A stretch of DNA of 64,000 nt, taken from Bacteroidota bacterium (GTDB lineage: Bacteria; Bacteroidota; Ignavibacteria; UBA10030). The notes below the pieces were generated by a model. It made no database searches, was not told the origin of the DNA, and saw only the letters and a program-made list of their open reading frames with translations. Where the stretch lies: assembly GCA_025454835.1 (NCBI GenBank), contig JALONQ010000008.1, positions 1 to 64,000 on the forward strand, written 5' to 3'. A program made the position numbers and the translations under genes. Shown piece by piece: positions 25,699-35,681 of the stretch. Position 1 is the stretch's first letter. Every line of letters begins with the position of its first letter.

Positions 25699-26253
25699 TT
25701 ACTTGGCGTCGGGCAGTTTCTCCAGCTTGGCCAGGTCGATCGAACCGAGCACCTCTTTCAACAGCGCCGCATCGTTCGAATGTCGGATCTCGACTTCGAC
25801 GAGGAACCGATTCGCAACGCCGAAGCTCGTGGTCATCGACTTGTCGTCGCTCGTCCGCCCTTTTTCAATGCCGCGGTATTTCTCGAGCACGATGACCGTC
25901 TTCTCGTAGCCGTCGTCCGATTCGCTCTCGAACTCCTGCATGCCGGAGAACATCATCAAAGCATACGGCATGCCTACCATGTCCTGGATCTTGACGCTCA
26001 TCCTCACTTGCGGCGGCGGTTCTTCGCCTTCCTTCAGGTCCTCTTTGATCGGCTGCGAATACTCCACGGAGGCCTCCGATGTCGACATGCCCATCGACGA
26101 TTGCGTCCGCCCTTCGGGTTTCTCGCGCTCAAAACCCTTGAAGACTTTCGTCGGAAGACATTCCTGAAGCTTCTTGTAGTGGATGGTCTTGATCTGCGCC
26201 TCGGCGGCGACGACGCCGACGAGCGCCAGCAGGGCCAACGTGAACGTTCTCAT
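25699..26253 (-). CDS. Secreted protein of unknown function
   Basis: 184 residues with signal peptide MRTFTLALLALVGVVAAEAQ. The mature part is soluble and acidic, starting IKTIHYKKLQECLPTKVF. It contains KIQDMVGMPYALMMFSGM and a beta-rich segment ending EVLGSIDLAKLEKLPDA. No catalytic motif is apparent. It is located between the ECF sigma gene and a MarR regulator, both on the same strand, and could be a stress or envelope protein. Confidence 0.7.
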   Translation of the reverse strand: MRTFTLALLALVGVVAAEAQIKTIHYKKLQECLPTKVFKGFEREKPEGRTQSSMGMSTSEASVEYSQPIKEDLKEGEEPPPQVRMSVKIQDMVGMPYALMMFSGMQEFESESDDGYEKTVIVLEKYRGIEKGRTSDDKSMTTSFGVANRFLVEVEIRHSNDAALLKEVLGSIDLAKLEKLPDAK

Positions 26254-26317
26254 GATCGATGTTCTCCGATGCGCCGCGAACGAGGATGCCTCTCGCCGGG
26301 GACGCGGATGGTACGGG

Positions 26318-26773
26318 TCAGTGTTTGACCCACTCTTTCATAGCATCGCGAAGCTTCGACATCGCCAGAAGGACCCCGTCGGTCGTCCCTGAGGGGAGCA
26401 GACGGACGATGTCCTCGTGCGTGCGAACGTACGTGTCTTCGAGCCGCTTCTGTACGGCACGCCCCTGCTCGGTCAGGGAGATGTCCATGACGCGGCGGTC
26501 GCGCGCGCTGGTGGCACGGTGCACGAGCCGCTTCTCTTCGAGCACATCGATGATGCGCGTCAAGCGGCTCGGAGAGAGTCCGAGGAGGTCGGCCAGTTCA
26601 TTCACCGACAAGGTGCTGTCGGCGCGGAACGCACGAAAGAGCTTGAACTCGGCCACCGTCAACTCCAGCGAGGCGGCGATGCGCTCACGCTTTTCCTGGC
26701 AGTGTTCGAGGAGCTCGAACGTCAGGTCGGCCATTTGTTCGGCTTGACGACGCTTGTCGGCTGATGCGGGCAT
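26318..26773 (-). CDS. MarR family transcriptional regulator
   Basis: 151 residues from the ATG at 26773; an upstream TTG at 26797 is less likely. The winged helix-turn-helix reads STLSVNELADLLGLSPSRLT then RIIDVLEEKRLVHRATSARD, with the typical DRR wing (ARDRRVMDISLTEQG). Dimerisation helices lie at both ends. The ligand and target are unknown. It faces the divergently transcribed metallophosphoesterase gene across about 290 bp. Confidence 0.88.
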   Translation of the reverse strand: MPASADKRRQAEQMADLTFELLEHCQEKRERIAASLELTVAEFKLFRAFRADSTLSVNELADLLGLSPSRLTRIIDVLEEKRLVHRATSARDRRVMDISLTEQGRAVQKRLEDTYVRTHEDIVRLLPSGTTDGVLLAMSKLRDAMKEWVKH

Positions 26774-27063
26774 AGAGTGGCTTCGGTGGGCGCTCAAACG
26801 TAGCGCATTTCGTCCAGACGGTCAAGAGCCGGTCCCCATCAAAGAGGACATAAACGAAAGAAAGCCAGAAGCTTGACGGAGGCGCATCGCGACAAGCAAG
26901 TAGCCGTTTGACGGAACAGGTGTGTGTCGCCGCGCCGACATTCGAGAAGAGGATCGCTGCTGACCGGGCCTCCGTTTCTCTCTTCGAAGGCGGGTCTGCT
27001 TTGGAGTTCCGGGTCAACGAGAATTCCCATACATTCTGTGCGAACGATCGACCTTCGAGCCAC

Positions 27064-28263
27064 ATGAACGCTGCTATCTTCTTCACTGTCTTCGTTCTCA
27101 TCCTCGCCGGCGGGTACGGCTACGTGGGGCTGCGGCTCATACAGCCCATGCATTTGCCGTTGGCCTGGAACCTGGTTGCTTGGGCCGCGCTTGTCGCACT
27201 GCTCCTCATCCCCGCCTCGGGCATGTTCATCTCCTTCAGCCGTATCGAACGCTGGTGGTCGCTCGCGGCGGCATGGATGGCCTACGTCAGCTTGGGCCTC
27301 TTCTCCTTCATCTTCACGCTGACGGTCCTTAAAGACCTCGGTGTTCTTGGCTACGAGGCGTGGGAAAAGGCACGCACGCTGGCAGGTGCGACCGGCGTAA
27401 CCGACATCGTCTCCGACCCCGAGCGCCGAAGGATGCTCGTCCGCGGATTGCACCTCTCTCTGCTCGGCGTGGCGGGAGGACTGACCGGGTACAGCGTATT
27501 CGAGGCGCGCCGGCGGCCGAAGATCGTCGAGGTCGATATCCCGCTCTCACGTCTTCCCGCTTCCTTTGACGGATTCCGCATCGTCCAGATCACCGACATC
27601 CATGCGGGACTGACGGTGATGAAGCCGTTCGTCGAGACGGTCGTGGAGATGACCAATGAATTGAAGGGCGATCTCGTCGCCTTCACGGGCGACCTGGTGG
27701 ACGGCACCGTCGCCCATTTGCGCGAGGATGTACTCCCGATGTCGAAGCTGTCGGCCCCCTACGGTCGGTTCTTTGTCACGGGCAATCACGAGTACTACTC
27801 TGGCGCCGAGGCGTGGGTCGAAGAAGCCAAGCGCCTCGGGTTCGACGTGCTCATGAATGAGCACCGCGTCATCCACCGGAACGGCGACCGCATCGTGCTG
27901 GCCGGTGTCACGGACATCAGCGCCGGCAACTTTGTGCCGCGCCATCGTTCGGACCCCGCGGCCGCGCTGGCTGAGGCGCCCGAGGGACCCGTGCGGATCC
28001 TGCTCGCCCACCAACCCCGAAGCCTTGAGGCCGCTCGCGCGGCCGGCGTCGACCTGATGATCTCCGGACATACGCACGGCGGACAGTTCTTTCCGTGGAA
28101 CCTGGTCGCGGGCGTCGGACAGCCGCTGCTCAAAGGCTTGAAGCTGTTCGGCTCCACGTGGCTCTACGTAAGCGAAGGGACCGGCTACTGGGGACCTCCA
28201 CTCCGGCTCGGCACACGGTCCGAGATCACCGTCATCACCCTGCGTCGGTCCGACCATGCCTGA
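27064..28263 (+). CDS. Membrane-anchored metallophosphoesterase (YkuE/YaeI-like)
   Basis: 399 residues from the ATG at 27064; an in-frame GC-rich extension upstream is not supported. About four transmembrane helices lie in the first 120 residues. A calcineurin-type phosphoesterase domain follows from about 170. Motifs are QITDIHAGL (D-x-H), FTGDLVDG (G-D-x-x-D), TGNHEYYSG (G-N-H-E) and ISGHTHGGQFFPW (G-H-x-H), so the dinuclear metal site is complete. Relatives hydrolyse phosphodiesters or lipid-linked diphosphates such as UDP-diacylglucosamine. Its stop overlaps the next gene by eight bases. Confidence 0.9.
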   Translation: MNAAIFFTVFVLILAGGYGYVGLRLIQPMHLPLAWNLVAWAALVALLLIPASGMFISFSRIERWWSLAAAWMAYVSLGLFSFIFTLTVLKDLGVLGYEAWEKARTLAGATGVTDIVSDPERRRMLVRGLHLSLLGVAGGLTGYSVFEARRRPKIVEVDIPLSRLPASFDGFRIVQITDIHAGLTVMKPFVETVVEMTNELKGDLVAFTGDLVDGTVAHLREDVLPMSKLSAPYGRFFVTGNHEYYSGAEAWVEEAKRLGFDVLMNEHRVIHRNGDRIVLAGVTDISAGNFVPRHRSDPAAALAEAPEGPVRILLAHQPRSLEAARAAGVDLMISGHTHGGQFFPWNLVAGVGQPLLKGLKLFGSTWLYVSEGTGYWGPPLRLGTRSEITVITLRRSDHA

Positions 28264-30070
28264 CCCCGGAGAGACGACAAGAGGGGCCGCCTTCACGCGC
28301 TTGGCCGCGCGTGAGTCGTCGGTGCTCTTCTGGTCCCTCGTCCTCCTCGGCATCGCTCTTTCCCTCTTGATCGTACCCGGCGTCTTTATTATCGACGAAC
28401 CGAACTACCTTGCCACTGTCGTCGGGGTGCGGGAAGGGTCCTGGCGGGTCCCTTCCACGGCAGGTCTCCCACCCAGCCGCGAGCTGACCGCGTTCGACCC
28501 GGAAAACCAGTCGCGCACCGTCACGTCGACACCGGTGACATCGCTCGCGCCGCCGCTCTACGCCCTGCTGGCCCTTCCCTTCTCCTGGTTCGGTTGGACG
28601 TCGCTGTTCCTTCTCAGCGTGCTCGCCTTCGTCGTCACCGCCTGGTGTGTCTATGCGCTCGTGCGAGAGCACGGAGGCTCCATGCCCGGCGCTGTGATCG
28701 CGACTGTGTTGTTCACGCTCGGTGGCTTCTCGATCGAGTACGCGCTGGGGATGTGGCCGCACATGCTCTCGATCTCCCTGACGACGAGCGCCTTGCTTTG
28801 GACGACGCGGAGCTGGCATCGCCCGATGCCGGCGGCCGTCATCGCCGGGCTGCTCGCAGCAACGGCGGTCGGCGTGCGGGAACAGAACATCGTCATCGCC
28901 GGAGGGCTCGGAGCATCGATGCTCATGTTCGCGCGCCCCCGGTGGAGAGCGATGACGTTCTATGCGGCGGGCTTGGCGCTTCCGCTGCTGCTCATTTCGG
29001 CCATCAATCTCGAGCGCCTCGGATCGTTCCATCCCCTTCCGAAGCTCGGCTCGTATGCATCCGAAACAAGGTCCGCGGCCGAACCTGCGGCGGCACCCGT
29101 GGGAGGGCCGGCGGCCGTGTTGTGGGCCAAGGTGGTCGACTTCCGGGGGCATCCTCCGTTCACCGACCCGCTGAAAGAACGACTCTTCCGCAACGATCCT
29201 GCGACGGGAGTTCCCATCGTCGGCGGGGGCGTCGTCAAGAAGGCGCTGCTGCAATCCGCCCCATGGATCGCGCTGGCGCTGGTCATGTTGCTCGCCGGTT
29301 GGCGCTCGAATGCCGGAGCCGCGGCGCTGCCCGCACCGCTGCTGGGCACCTCACTGTGGATCGTCGTGCCGGTATTTGGCGTGATCGCGGCGGCGGGCTT
29401 CGGACGTTCCGACGGGCTTGCGTACAACCAACGCTATCTGCTCGAGCTCGTTCCTGTCTTCGCCGTCGTGGCCGGACTGGCGTCGGACCGTCGAACGGCT
29501 TTGGCGCCCTTCTTCGCCGGAGCGGTGGTGTCGGCCGCCGGTGCTGTTGCATTGCTGGCGATGACCGACGTTCCCGAGCGATACCGTCTGATCGCTCTAG
29601 TACCGCTCGTGATAGCGGCGTTGTGCGTTCTGGCAGGCCTCTTGCGTCCGCGGAGGATCTCCGAAGTGCTCCTCCCGGCTGTCATTGGCATCGCGCTCGG
29701 CTGGTCGGTGCTCATTCATCTGACGGATGACGTTCGTGCATCGCGCGAACGTCGAACCGCTCACGACGACGTTCTGCGTGCGATCGATCCCCACATCCCG
29801 GAAGGAGCAGCCCTCTTCACATACTGGGGAGGGCGAGACGCCCTCGGTCCGCTCATGCTGACCAAGGACGCACTGTTGATCGACGCCTGGGCCGACCAGG
29901 GGGCCGATGCCGTGCGATTGCGCAACGCGCTGCATGCGCGCGGACAGCGCGTCTTCGTCCGTGTCGACGGCTTTCCGTTGCCGCTCCTGTCCGAACTATC
30001 GCAGGGTTGCGATACGCTGAGACTTCGCGACGCCTTCCCGCAGTTGATCGAGATCCTCCCTCCATCGTGA
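28256..30070 (+). CDS. Polytopic membrane protein, GT-C glycosyltransferase-like
   Basis: 604 residues with roughly 10-12 hydrophobic segments from about residue 28 onward and a soluble C-terminal region after about 490. An acidic pair in the first external loop (VFIIDEPNYLATVVG) resembles the catalytic loop of GT-C type glycosyltransferases that use polyprenyl-phosphate sugars, but overall similarity is too weak to name a substrate. Translationally coupled to the metallophosphoesterase gene, which suggests a shared role in envelope lipid or glycan metabolism. Confidence 0.65.
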   Translation: MPDPGETTRGAAFTRLAARESSVLFWSLVLLGIALSLLIVPGVFIIDEPNYLATVVGVREGSWRVPSTAGLPPSRELTAFDPENQSRTVTSTPVTSLAPPLYALLALPFSWFGWTSLFLLSVLAFVVTAWCVYALVREHGGSMPGAVIATVLFTLGGFSIEYALGMWPHMLSISLTTSALLWTTRSWHRPMPAAVIAGLLAATAVGVREQNIVIAGGLGASMLMFARPRWRAMTFYAAGLALPLLLISAINLERLGSFHPLPKLGSYASETRSAAEPAAAPVGGPAAVLWAKVVDFRGHPPFTDPLKERLFRNDPATGVPIVGGGVVKKALLQSAPWIALALVMLLAGWRSNAGAAALPAPLLGTSLWIVVPVFGVIAAAGFGRSDGLAYNQRYLLELVPVFAVVAGLASDRRTALAPFFAGAVVSAAGAVALLAMTDVPERYRLIALVPLVIAALCVLAGLLRPRRISEVLLPAVIGIALGWSVLIHLTDDVRASRERRTAHDDVLRAIDPHIPEGAALFTYWGGRDALGPLMLTKDALLIDAWADQGADAVRLRNALHARGQRVFVRVDGFPLPLLSELSQGCDTLRLRDAFPQLIEILPPS

Positions 30071-30330
30071 TCCGCAGCATTGTGTTGCCGGGACGCAACG
30101 CCATCTGTCTCAGAATTGGGAATCTTCGTCAGACGCCGGTCGCGCATTGCATTTCCTCCTTTCTTCACCGTACTTGTCGGGTGCGTCTGCGGCGCGTCGG
30201 ATGGAAAATCTTCGGCCTTGCGCTCTGACGAGGCATCGTCGCATTTCCTTCCGGTGGCCCCTGCGGTCGAAGACCGCGCCCGATCGATCACGAACTCCAC
30301 TGATCACTTGACGGTTCAAAGGACCTTCCC

Positions 30331-32880
<2,550 letters not shown>

Positions 32881-32915
32881 CGGTTGCTCCGCGTCGAACT
32901 GTTCCGTATCTTTTC

Positions 32916-32946
32916 ATCACCCCGGCCGAGGTCGGGGTGATTTTTT
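32916..32946 (+). terminator. Rho-independent terminator of hppA
   Basis: ATCACCCCG (32916-32924) pairs perfectly with CGGGGTGAT (32933-32941), followed by a T6 run at 32941-32946. It lies 36 bases after the hppA stop. Confidence 0.9.
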
Positions 32947-33014
32947 CGGGCGTGCCGTTCGACTCCGCTCACGGCACTTCCTCCGGTCATGCTCGGGGCA
33001 AAGGATCGGGTGAT

Positions 33015-33031
33015 TTCGGGACGTGGCGCAG
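33015..33031 (+). repeat. 17-bp copy of the 5' end of tRNA-Pro
   Basis: TTCGGGACGTGGCGCAG is identical to 33151-33167, which covers the first 15 bases of the tRNA-Pro gene plus two upstream bases. The match then breaks off into unrelated hairpins. A CCCGGTAGC at 33099-33107, also part of the tRNA D-arm, may be a second remnant. Confidence 0.7.
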
Positions 33032-33034
33032 TGC

Positions 33035-33126
33035 CGTTCCGTCCCGCAACGACGGGACGGAACGTGCATCCTCGTCCCGCTCAAAGAGCGGGACGGGACC
33101 CGGTAGCAAGCACACTGCGTGCGCTA
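33035..33126. other. Three consecutive hairpins upstream of tRNA-Pro
   Basis: First stem: CGTTCCGTCCCG (33035-33046) with CGGGACGGAACG (33053-33064), 12 bp perfect. Second: CGTCCCGCTC (33073-33082) with GAGCGGGACG (33086-33095), 10 bp perfect with loop AAA. Third: GGTAGC..GCAC with GTGCGCTACC, closing near 33126. None is followed by a T-run. This non-coding region of over 900 bp between hppA and the next gene holds only RNA-like and repeat features. Confidence 0.7.
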
Positions 33127-33152
33127 CCGATCGTTGGAGTCAGATGTAGATT

Positions 33153-33226
33153 CGGGACGTGGCGCAGCCCGGTAGCGCACTTGCTTGGGGTGCAAGGGGT
33201 CGCGGGTTCAAATCCCGCCGTCCCGA
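33153..33226 (+). tRNA. tRNA-Pro(GGG)
   Basis: Complete cloverleaf. The acceptor stem is CGGGACG with CGTCCCG and discriminator A226. The anticodon stem CTTGC/GCAAG encloses TTGGGGT, giving anticodon GGG. The T-arm is GCGGG-TTCAAAT-CCCGC. The 3' CCA is not encoded. Length 74 nt. A tandem hairpin array follows eight bases after the discriminator. Confidence 0.95.
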
Positions 33227-33234
33227 CTTCGAAT

Positions 33235-33510
33235 TTGACTGAACTTAGCGAGCGTCAGCGAAGCTAAGTTCATTGTCAAATTCAGAATCCCGCCGCTGTT
33301 TGGCGGGATCTGCGTTTCTATGATAGGCTTGACTGAACTGAGCGAGCGTCAGCGAAGCTAAGTTCATTGTCGAATTCAGAATCCCGCCGCTGTTTGGCGG
33401 GATCTGCGTTTCTATGATAGGCTTGACTGAACTGAGCGAACGAAGTGATACTAAGTTCGATGCCGAATTGAGAACCCCGACGTTTTTGGTCGGGGTCTGC
33501 TGTTTGTTGG
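33235..33510 (+). repeat. 94-bp tandem repeat, three copies, each with a terminator-like hairpin
   Basis: Copies start at TTGAC at 33235, 33329 and 33423, an exact 94-bp period. Copies 1 and 2 are nearly identical; copy 3 is diverged and ends near 33510. Each copy contains an upstream inverted repeat (GAACTTAGC..GCTAAGTTC in copy 1) and a strong hairpin: ATCCCGCC/GGCGGGAT at 33287-33309 and 33381-33403, and ACCCCGAC/GTCGGGGT at 33474-33496. Two stem positions differ in copy 3 and both partners changed with them. Confidence 0.9.
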
Positions 33511-33515
33511 GGTGT

Positions 33516-33542
33516 CCCGCCCTTCGACAAACTCAGGGCGGG
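33516..33542. repeat. CCCGCCCTTCGACAAACTCAGGGCGGG palindrome family
   Basis: CCCGCCCT (33516-33523) pairs with AGGGCGGG (33535-33542) around TCGACAAACTC. This is a variant of the dispersed CTTCGACAAGCTCAGG palindrome seen in many environmental genomes (from memory); on the other strand it reads LSLSKG. A further CCGCCCA/TGGGCGG stem lies at 33559-33586. Confidence 0.6.
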
Positions 33543-33649
33543 ATCCTGAATTCGGCATCCGCCCACGGAGAAACATTCATGGGCGGAATTCGGACAGGGC
33601 TTCGCGCCCGCCTGACCGGGCTCGTACGAACCCAGTCGGGCAGGGATTT

Positions 33650-33930
33650 CCGCCTCGTCACGCCAAGGGCGTGGTTGGATGTTGCTGCGAAACATCGATC
33701 CACTTCTCACTGAGAGCGAAGGCGGGCCGTCCCGACGGAACACATCGAAAGTGAGAAGGCCCCTAGGCAGGAGTGTCGCCTCGGCAAGGCCGCAGAGGGG
33801 CGAACGGGCCACTTGATGGTAAAACTCTCCGGCGACGACAACCCGGTATCGCGCGAGTACGGCTGGAGATGGCTCCCGAGTCACGAAGACCCGATCACAT
33901 TCGACGGTCTGAGCCGCACCTGTGCGAATC
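33650..33930 (+). ncRNA. Structured RNA, candidate HEARO/omega-RNA-like element without a nuclease gene
   Basis: Many nested helices are visible. A cloverleaf at 33650-33725 has outer stem CCGCCT/AGGCGG and hairpins 33660-33672, 33678-33696 and 33705-33715. After GTGA (33751-33754) come GGCCC/GGGCC (33758-33762 with 33806-33810), AGGC/GCCT, CGGC/GCCG, and TCTCC/GGAGA (33826-33830 with 33865-33869). These are followed by GGCTC/GAGCC (33871-33875 with 33911-33915), enclosing AGACCCGA with TCG..GGTCT, and lastly CGCAC/GTGCG. The segment CCACTTGATGG (33809-33819) resembles the TTGATGG stretch I recall from IscB omega-RNA scaffolds, and HEARO elements typically sit after ATGA or GTGA. No IscB-like gene is in the window. 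Structure is well supported; class and ends are tentative. Confidence 0.55.
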
Positions 33931-33978
33931 ACCTACAGCAAAGGGCGTGCTGGCAGAGGAGTAATTCGTGCACCCACC

Positions 33979-34007
33979 TTGCATACGTGGAAACGCACGC
34001 TTACATT
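33979..34007 (+). promoter_or_regulatory. Putative sigma-70 promoter
   Basis: TTGCAT (33979-33984), a 17-bp spacer and TACATT (34002-34007). The region is AT-richer than its surroundings. It would start a transcript near 34014 that reads the small membrane protein gene and the pilin-like gene, and separates them from the structured RNA upstream. Confidence 0.4.
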
Positions 34008-34082
34008 TCCGAAGAAAACTTTCCCGCCTTGGTAAGAATCCTTAAAGTCGACGTCGAAGAAAAGAAGCAGCGACGTCTTATC

Positions 34083-34433
34083 ATGTTCATCCTCTCCATC
34101 GCTCTGGTCGGTGGCGCCTGGGTGGGGTATGACTACTATGACACGGTCTCAACGGAGCTCCTCCCCGAAGATGTGATGCAGATGGACGGCGTCATCGCTC
34201 GGTGGAAGCGGGACGGTTTTGTTCGGGAGTTTGACGTCAGGGCGGCCGTGCTCATCGTCGACCCGGACCGCTGGAACGATCGCAAGCGGGTCGAGAAGAT
34301 GAACATCGTCACACAACTGGCGCGCTATTGCGCGGAGAAGAACCGGACACCGGCCTTCCTCCTGCGCGTGCAGCCCGCGGTCGATGGTCCGCTGTTGGCA
34401 GAGATGGGTACGCGCGGCCTGCGAGTGCCCTGA
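34083..34433 (+). CDS. Small membrane-anchored protein of unknown function
   Basis: 116 residues from the ATG at 34083; no Shine-Dalgarno is visible, and GTG at 33987 or TTG at 34029 would add about 18-32 residues including EEKKQRRLI. One N-terminal membrane helix (MFILSIALVGGAWVGYDYYD) is followed by a soluble domain containing RAAVLIVDPDRWNDRKR and CAEKNRTPAFLLRVQP. It is 12 bases upstream of the pilin-like gene. No known family is recognised. Confidence 0.55.
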   Translation: MFILSIALVGGAWVGYDYYDTVSTELLPEDVMQMDGVIARWKRDGFVREFDVRAAVLIVDPDRWNDRKRVEKMNIVTQLARYCAEKNRTPAFLLRVQPAVDGPLLAEMGTRGLRVP

Positions 34434-34445
34434 CCGAGAACCGCC

Positions 34446-34835
34446 ATGGGACAGCAACAACTCCTCCTCATCGTGCTCGGTGTCCTGATCGTCGGTATGG
34501 CCATATATGGCGGCCTCCGGGTGATGGATAATATTAATGAGTCGAGCGACCGAGACCAGCTCATCGGCCAGATGCAATACGTCATCGCCGAAGCTCGCAA
34601 GTTTGCGGCCAAGCCGACGTATCTCGGCGGCGGCGACGGCACCCTGACGCAATTCACCGCACCGCAGGGTATCGCGATCACGAACCGGTTCCGCATCTAC
34701 GCCAGTCCAACGGAAGCCGCGCTCACGCTCATCGGATTCGGGACGGTCACCGGAAACGACCGAGAGAATCCCGTGAATGTCGTGATGACGTTCACGCTCA
34801 ACGACGGACAGATCCAGACCGAGACCATCAACTGA
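34446..34835 (+). CDS. Pilin-like (type II/IV pseudopilin-like) small protein
   Basis: 129 residues. The start is MGQQQLLLIVLGVLIVGMAI, a hydrophobic helix directly at the N-terminus, followed by NINESSDRDQLIGQMQYVIAEARKFAAKP, a pilin-type continuation of the long helix. The Gly-rich and beta-strand C-terminal half contains YLGGGDGTLTQF. There is no classic prepilin peptidase site (G-F/M-x-x-x-E), so processing is uncertain. Proteins with this MGQQQLLLIVLG start recur in Ignavibacteria-type genomes (from memory). Confidence 0.65.
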   Translation: MGQQQLLLIVLGVLIVGMAIYGGLRVMDNINESSDRDQLIGQMQYVIAEARKFAAKPTYLGGGDGTLTQFTAPQGIAITNRFRIYASPTEAALTLIGFGTVTGNDRENPVNVVMTFTLNDGQIQTETIN

Positions 34836-34984
34836 TTGGCTCCGGAACTTGAAACTCAGCGCCCGGGCAGCCTCGCTCCCGGGCGCTCCCATTTTGCTCC
34901 GGCGTGAGGCAGGCGGGCAAGGCGACTTGTCCCGCGGCCGCCGAAAGCGTACGTTGCATCAGCCGTCAAGACCACACCCCCCCC

Positions 34985-35374
34985 ATGACCGACACCAAAG
35001 CCCGACGCCGTATCGTCCTCGTGGGTGACCGCGTTCTCATCTCGCCCGACAAGGACGCTGAGAAGTCCGCCCATGGCCTCTACCTCCCTCCCGGAGTTCG
35101 GGAAAAGGAGAAGATCCAAAGTGGCATGGTCGTCAAGGTGGGACCCGGCTACGCGATCCCCAACCCGCAATTCATGGACCAAGAGTCGTGGTCGACCGCC
35201 CCGAACGATCCCGTGAAATACCTCCCGCTGCAGGCCGAGGAGGGTGATTACGCGCTGTTCCTGCGGGACTCGGCGATCGAAGTGGAATATGAGGGGCAGA
35301 AGTACCTCATCGTTTCGCACAGCCACATCTTGATGCTCATCCGACCGAACGTGCTCGACGGTATCGCATCGTGA
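34985..35374 (+). CDS. GroES-like (Cpn10 family) protein
   Basis: 129 residues, longer than the about 95 of GroES. The N-terminal RRRIVLVGDRVLISPDKDAE and C-terminal DYALFLRDSAIEVEYEGQKY plus YLIVSHSHILMLI match the Cpn10 beta-barrel. The middle, with YAIPNPQFMDQESW, replaces the mobile loop that contacts GroEL. No groEL gene is adjacent, so it is a divergent family member and not the main co-chaperonin. The next gene's GTG overlaps its stop. Confidence 0.8.
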   Translation: MTDTKARRRIVLVGDRVLISPDKDAEKSAHGLYLPPGVREKEKIQSGMVVKVGPGYAIPNPQFMDQESWSTAPNDPVKYLPLQAEEGDYALFLRDSAIEVEYEGQKYLIVSHSHILMLIRPNVLDGIAS

Positions 35375-35640
35375 CTGAACCAGGGCGGGACCTGAGGCTG
35401 TTCTCCGAGGACCACCTCCTTGCGCAACTGGAGACGGCGCCATTTCAGAACGGCTATTTCGTCGTGGAATTCTACGCCGACGACGGCGGCCGCCCAAGCC
35501 GGAAACCAACTGGACGGGTCGAGGTGTTCTACCTCTATCCCTCCGGCGGCACCCTGCGGGACAAGGATCTCAACCTGCTTTGGTACGACTCATCCTTCGA
35601 CACGTACCGGGGGTTCCGTCCCCCGGAGCGACAACGTTGA
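35371..35640 (+). CDS. Conserved hypothetical protein (89 aa)
   Basis: Starts at a GTG overlapping the stop of the GroES-like gene (GTGA), so translation is probably coupled. It is soluble, with aromatic beta-strands such as NGYFVVEFYADDGG, RVEVFYLYPSGG and LLWYDSSFDTYRGF. No family is recognised. The gene spacing argues that it is real and works with its neighbours. Confidence 0.6.
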   Translation: MTEPGRDLRLFSEDHLLAQLETAPFQNGYFVVEFYADDGGRPSRKPTGRVEVFYLYPSGGTLRDKDLNLLWYDSSFDTYRGFRPPERQR

Positions 35641-35681
35641 ACGACCGATCATCACGAGCATCCACTCACCAGGAGAGAGGC

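Noticed and set aside
33235-33510. CRISPR array
   Set aside because: The period is 94 bp with near-identical whole units, not short repeats with unique spacers, and no cas gene is present.
33650-33930. RNase P RNA, tmRNA or SRP RNA
   Set aside because: The conserved RNase P core, the tmRNA tag and tRNA-like ends and the SRP GGAAG apical loop were looked for and are not present.
33318-33932. 204-residue minus-strand frame with LSLSKG
   Set aside because: It runs through the tandem hairpin array, the CCCTTCGACAAACTCAGGG palindrome and the structured RNA; the sequence is repeat-derived and not protein-like.
33813-33986. N-terminal extension of the small membrane protein into the structured RNA
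   Set aside because: The first about 58 residues are encoded by the predicted RNA helices and have no protein features; a promoter-like sequence lies between.
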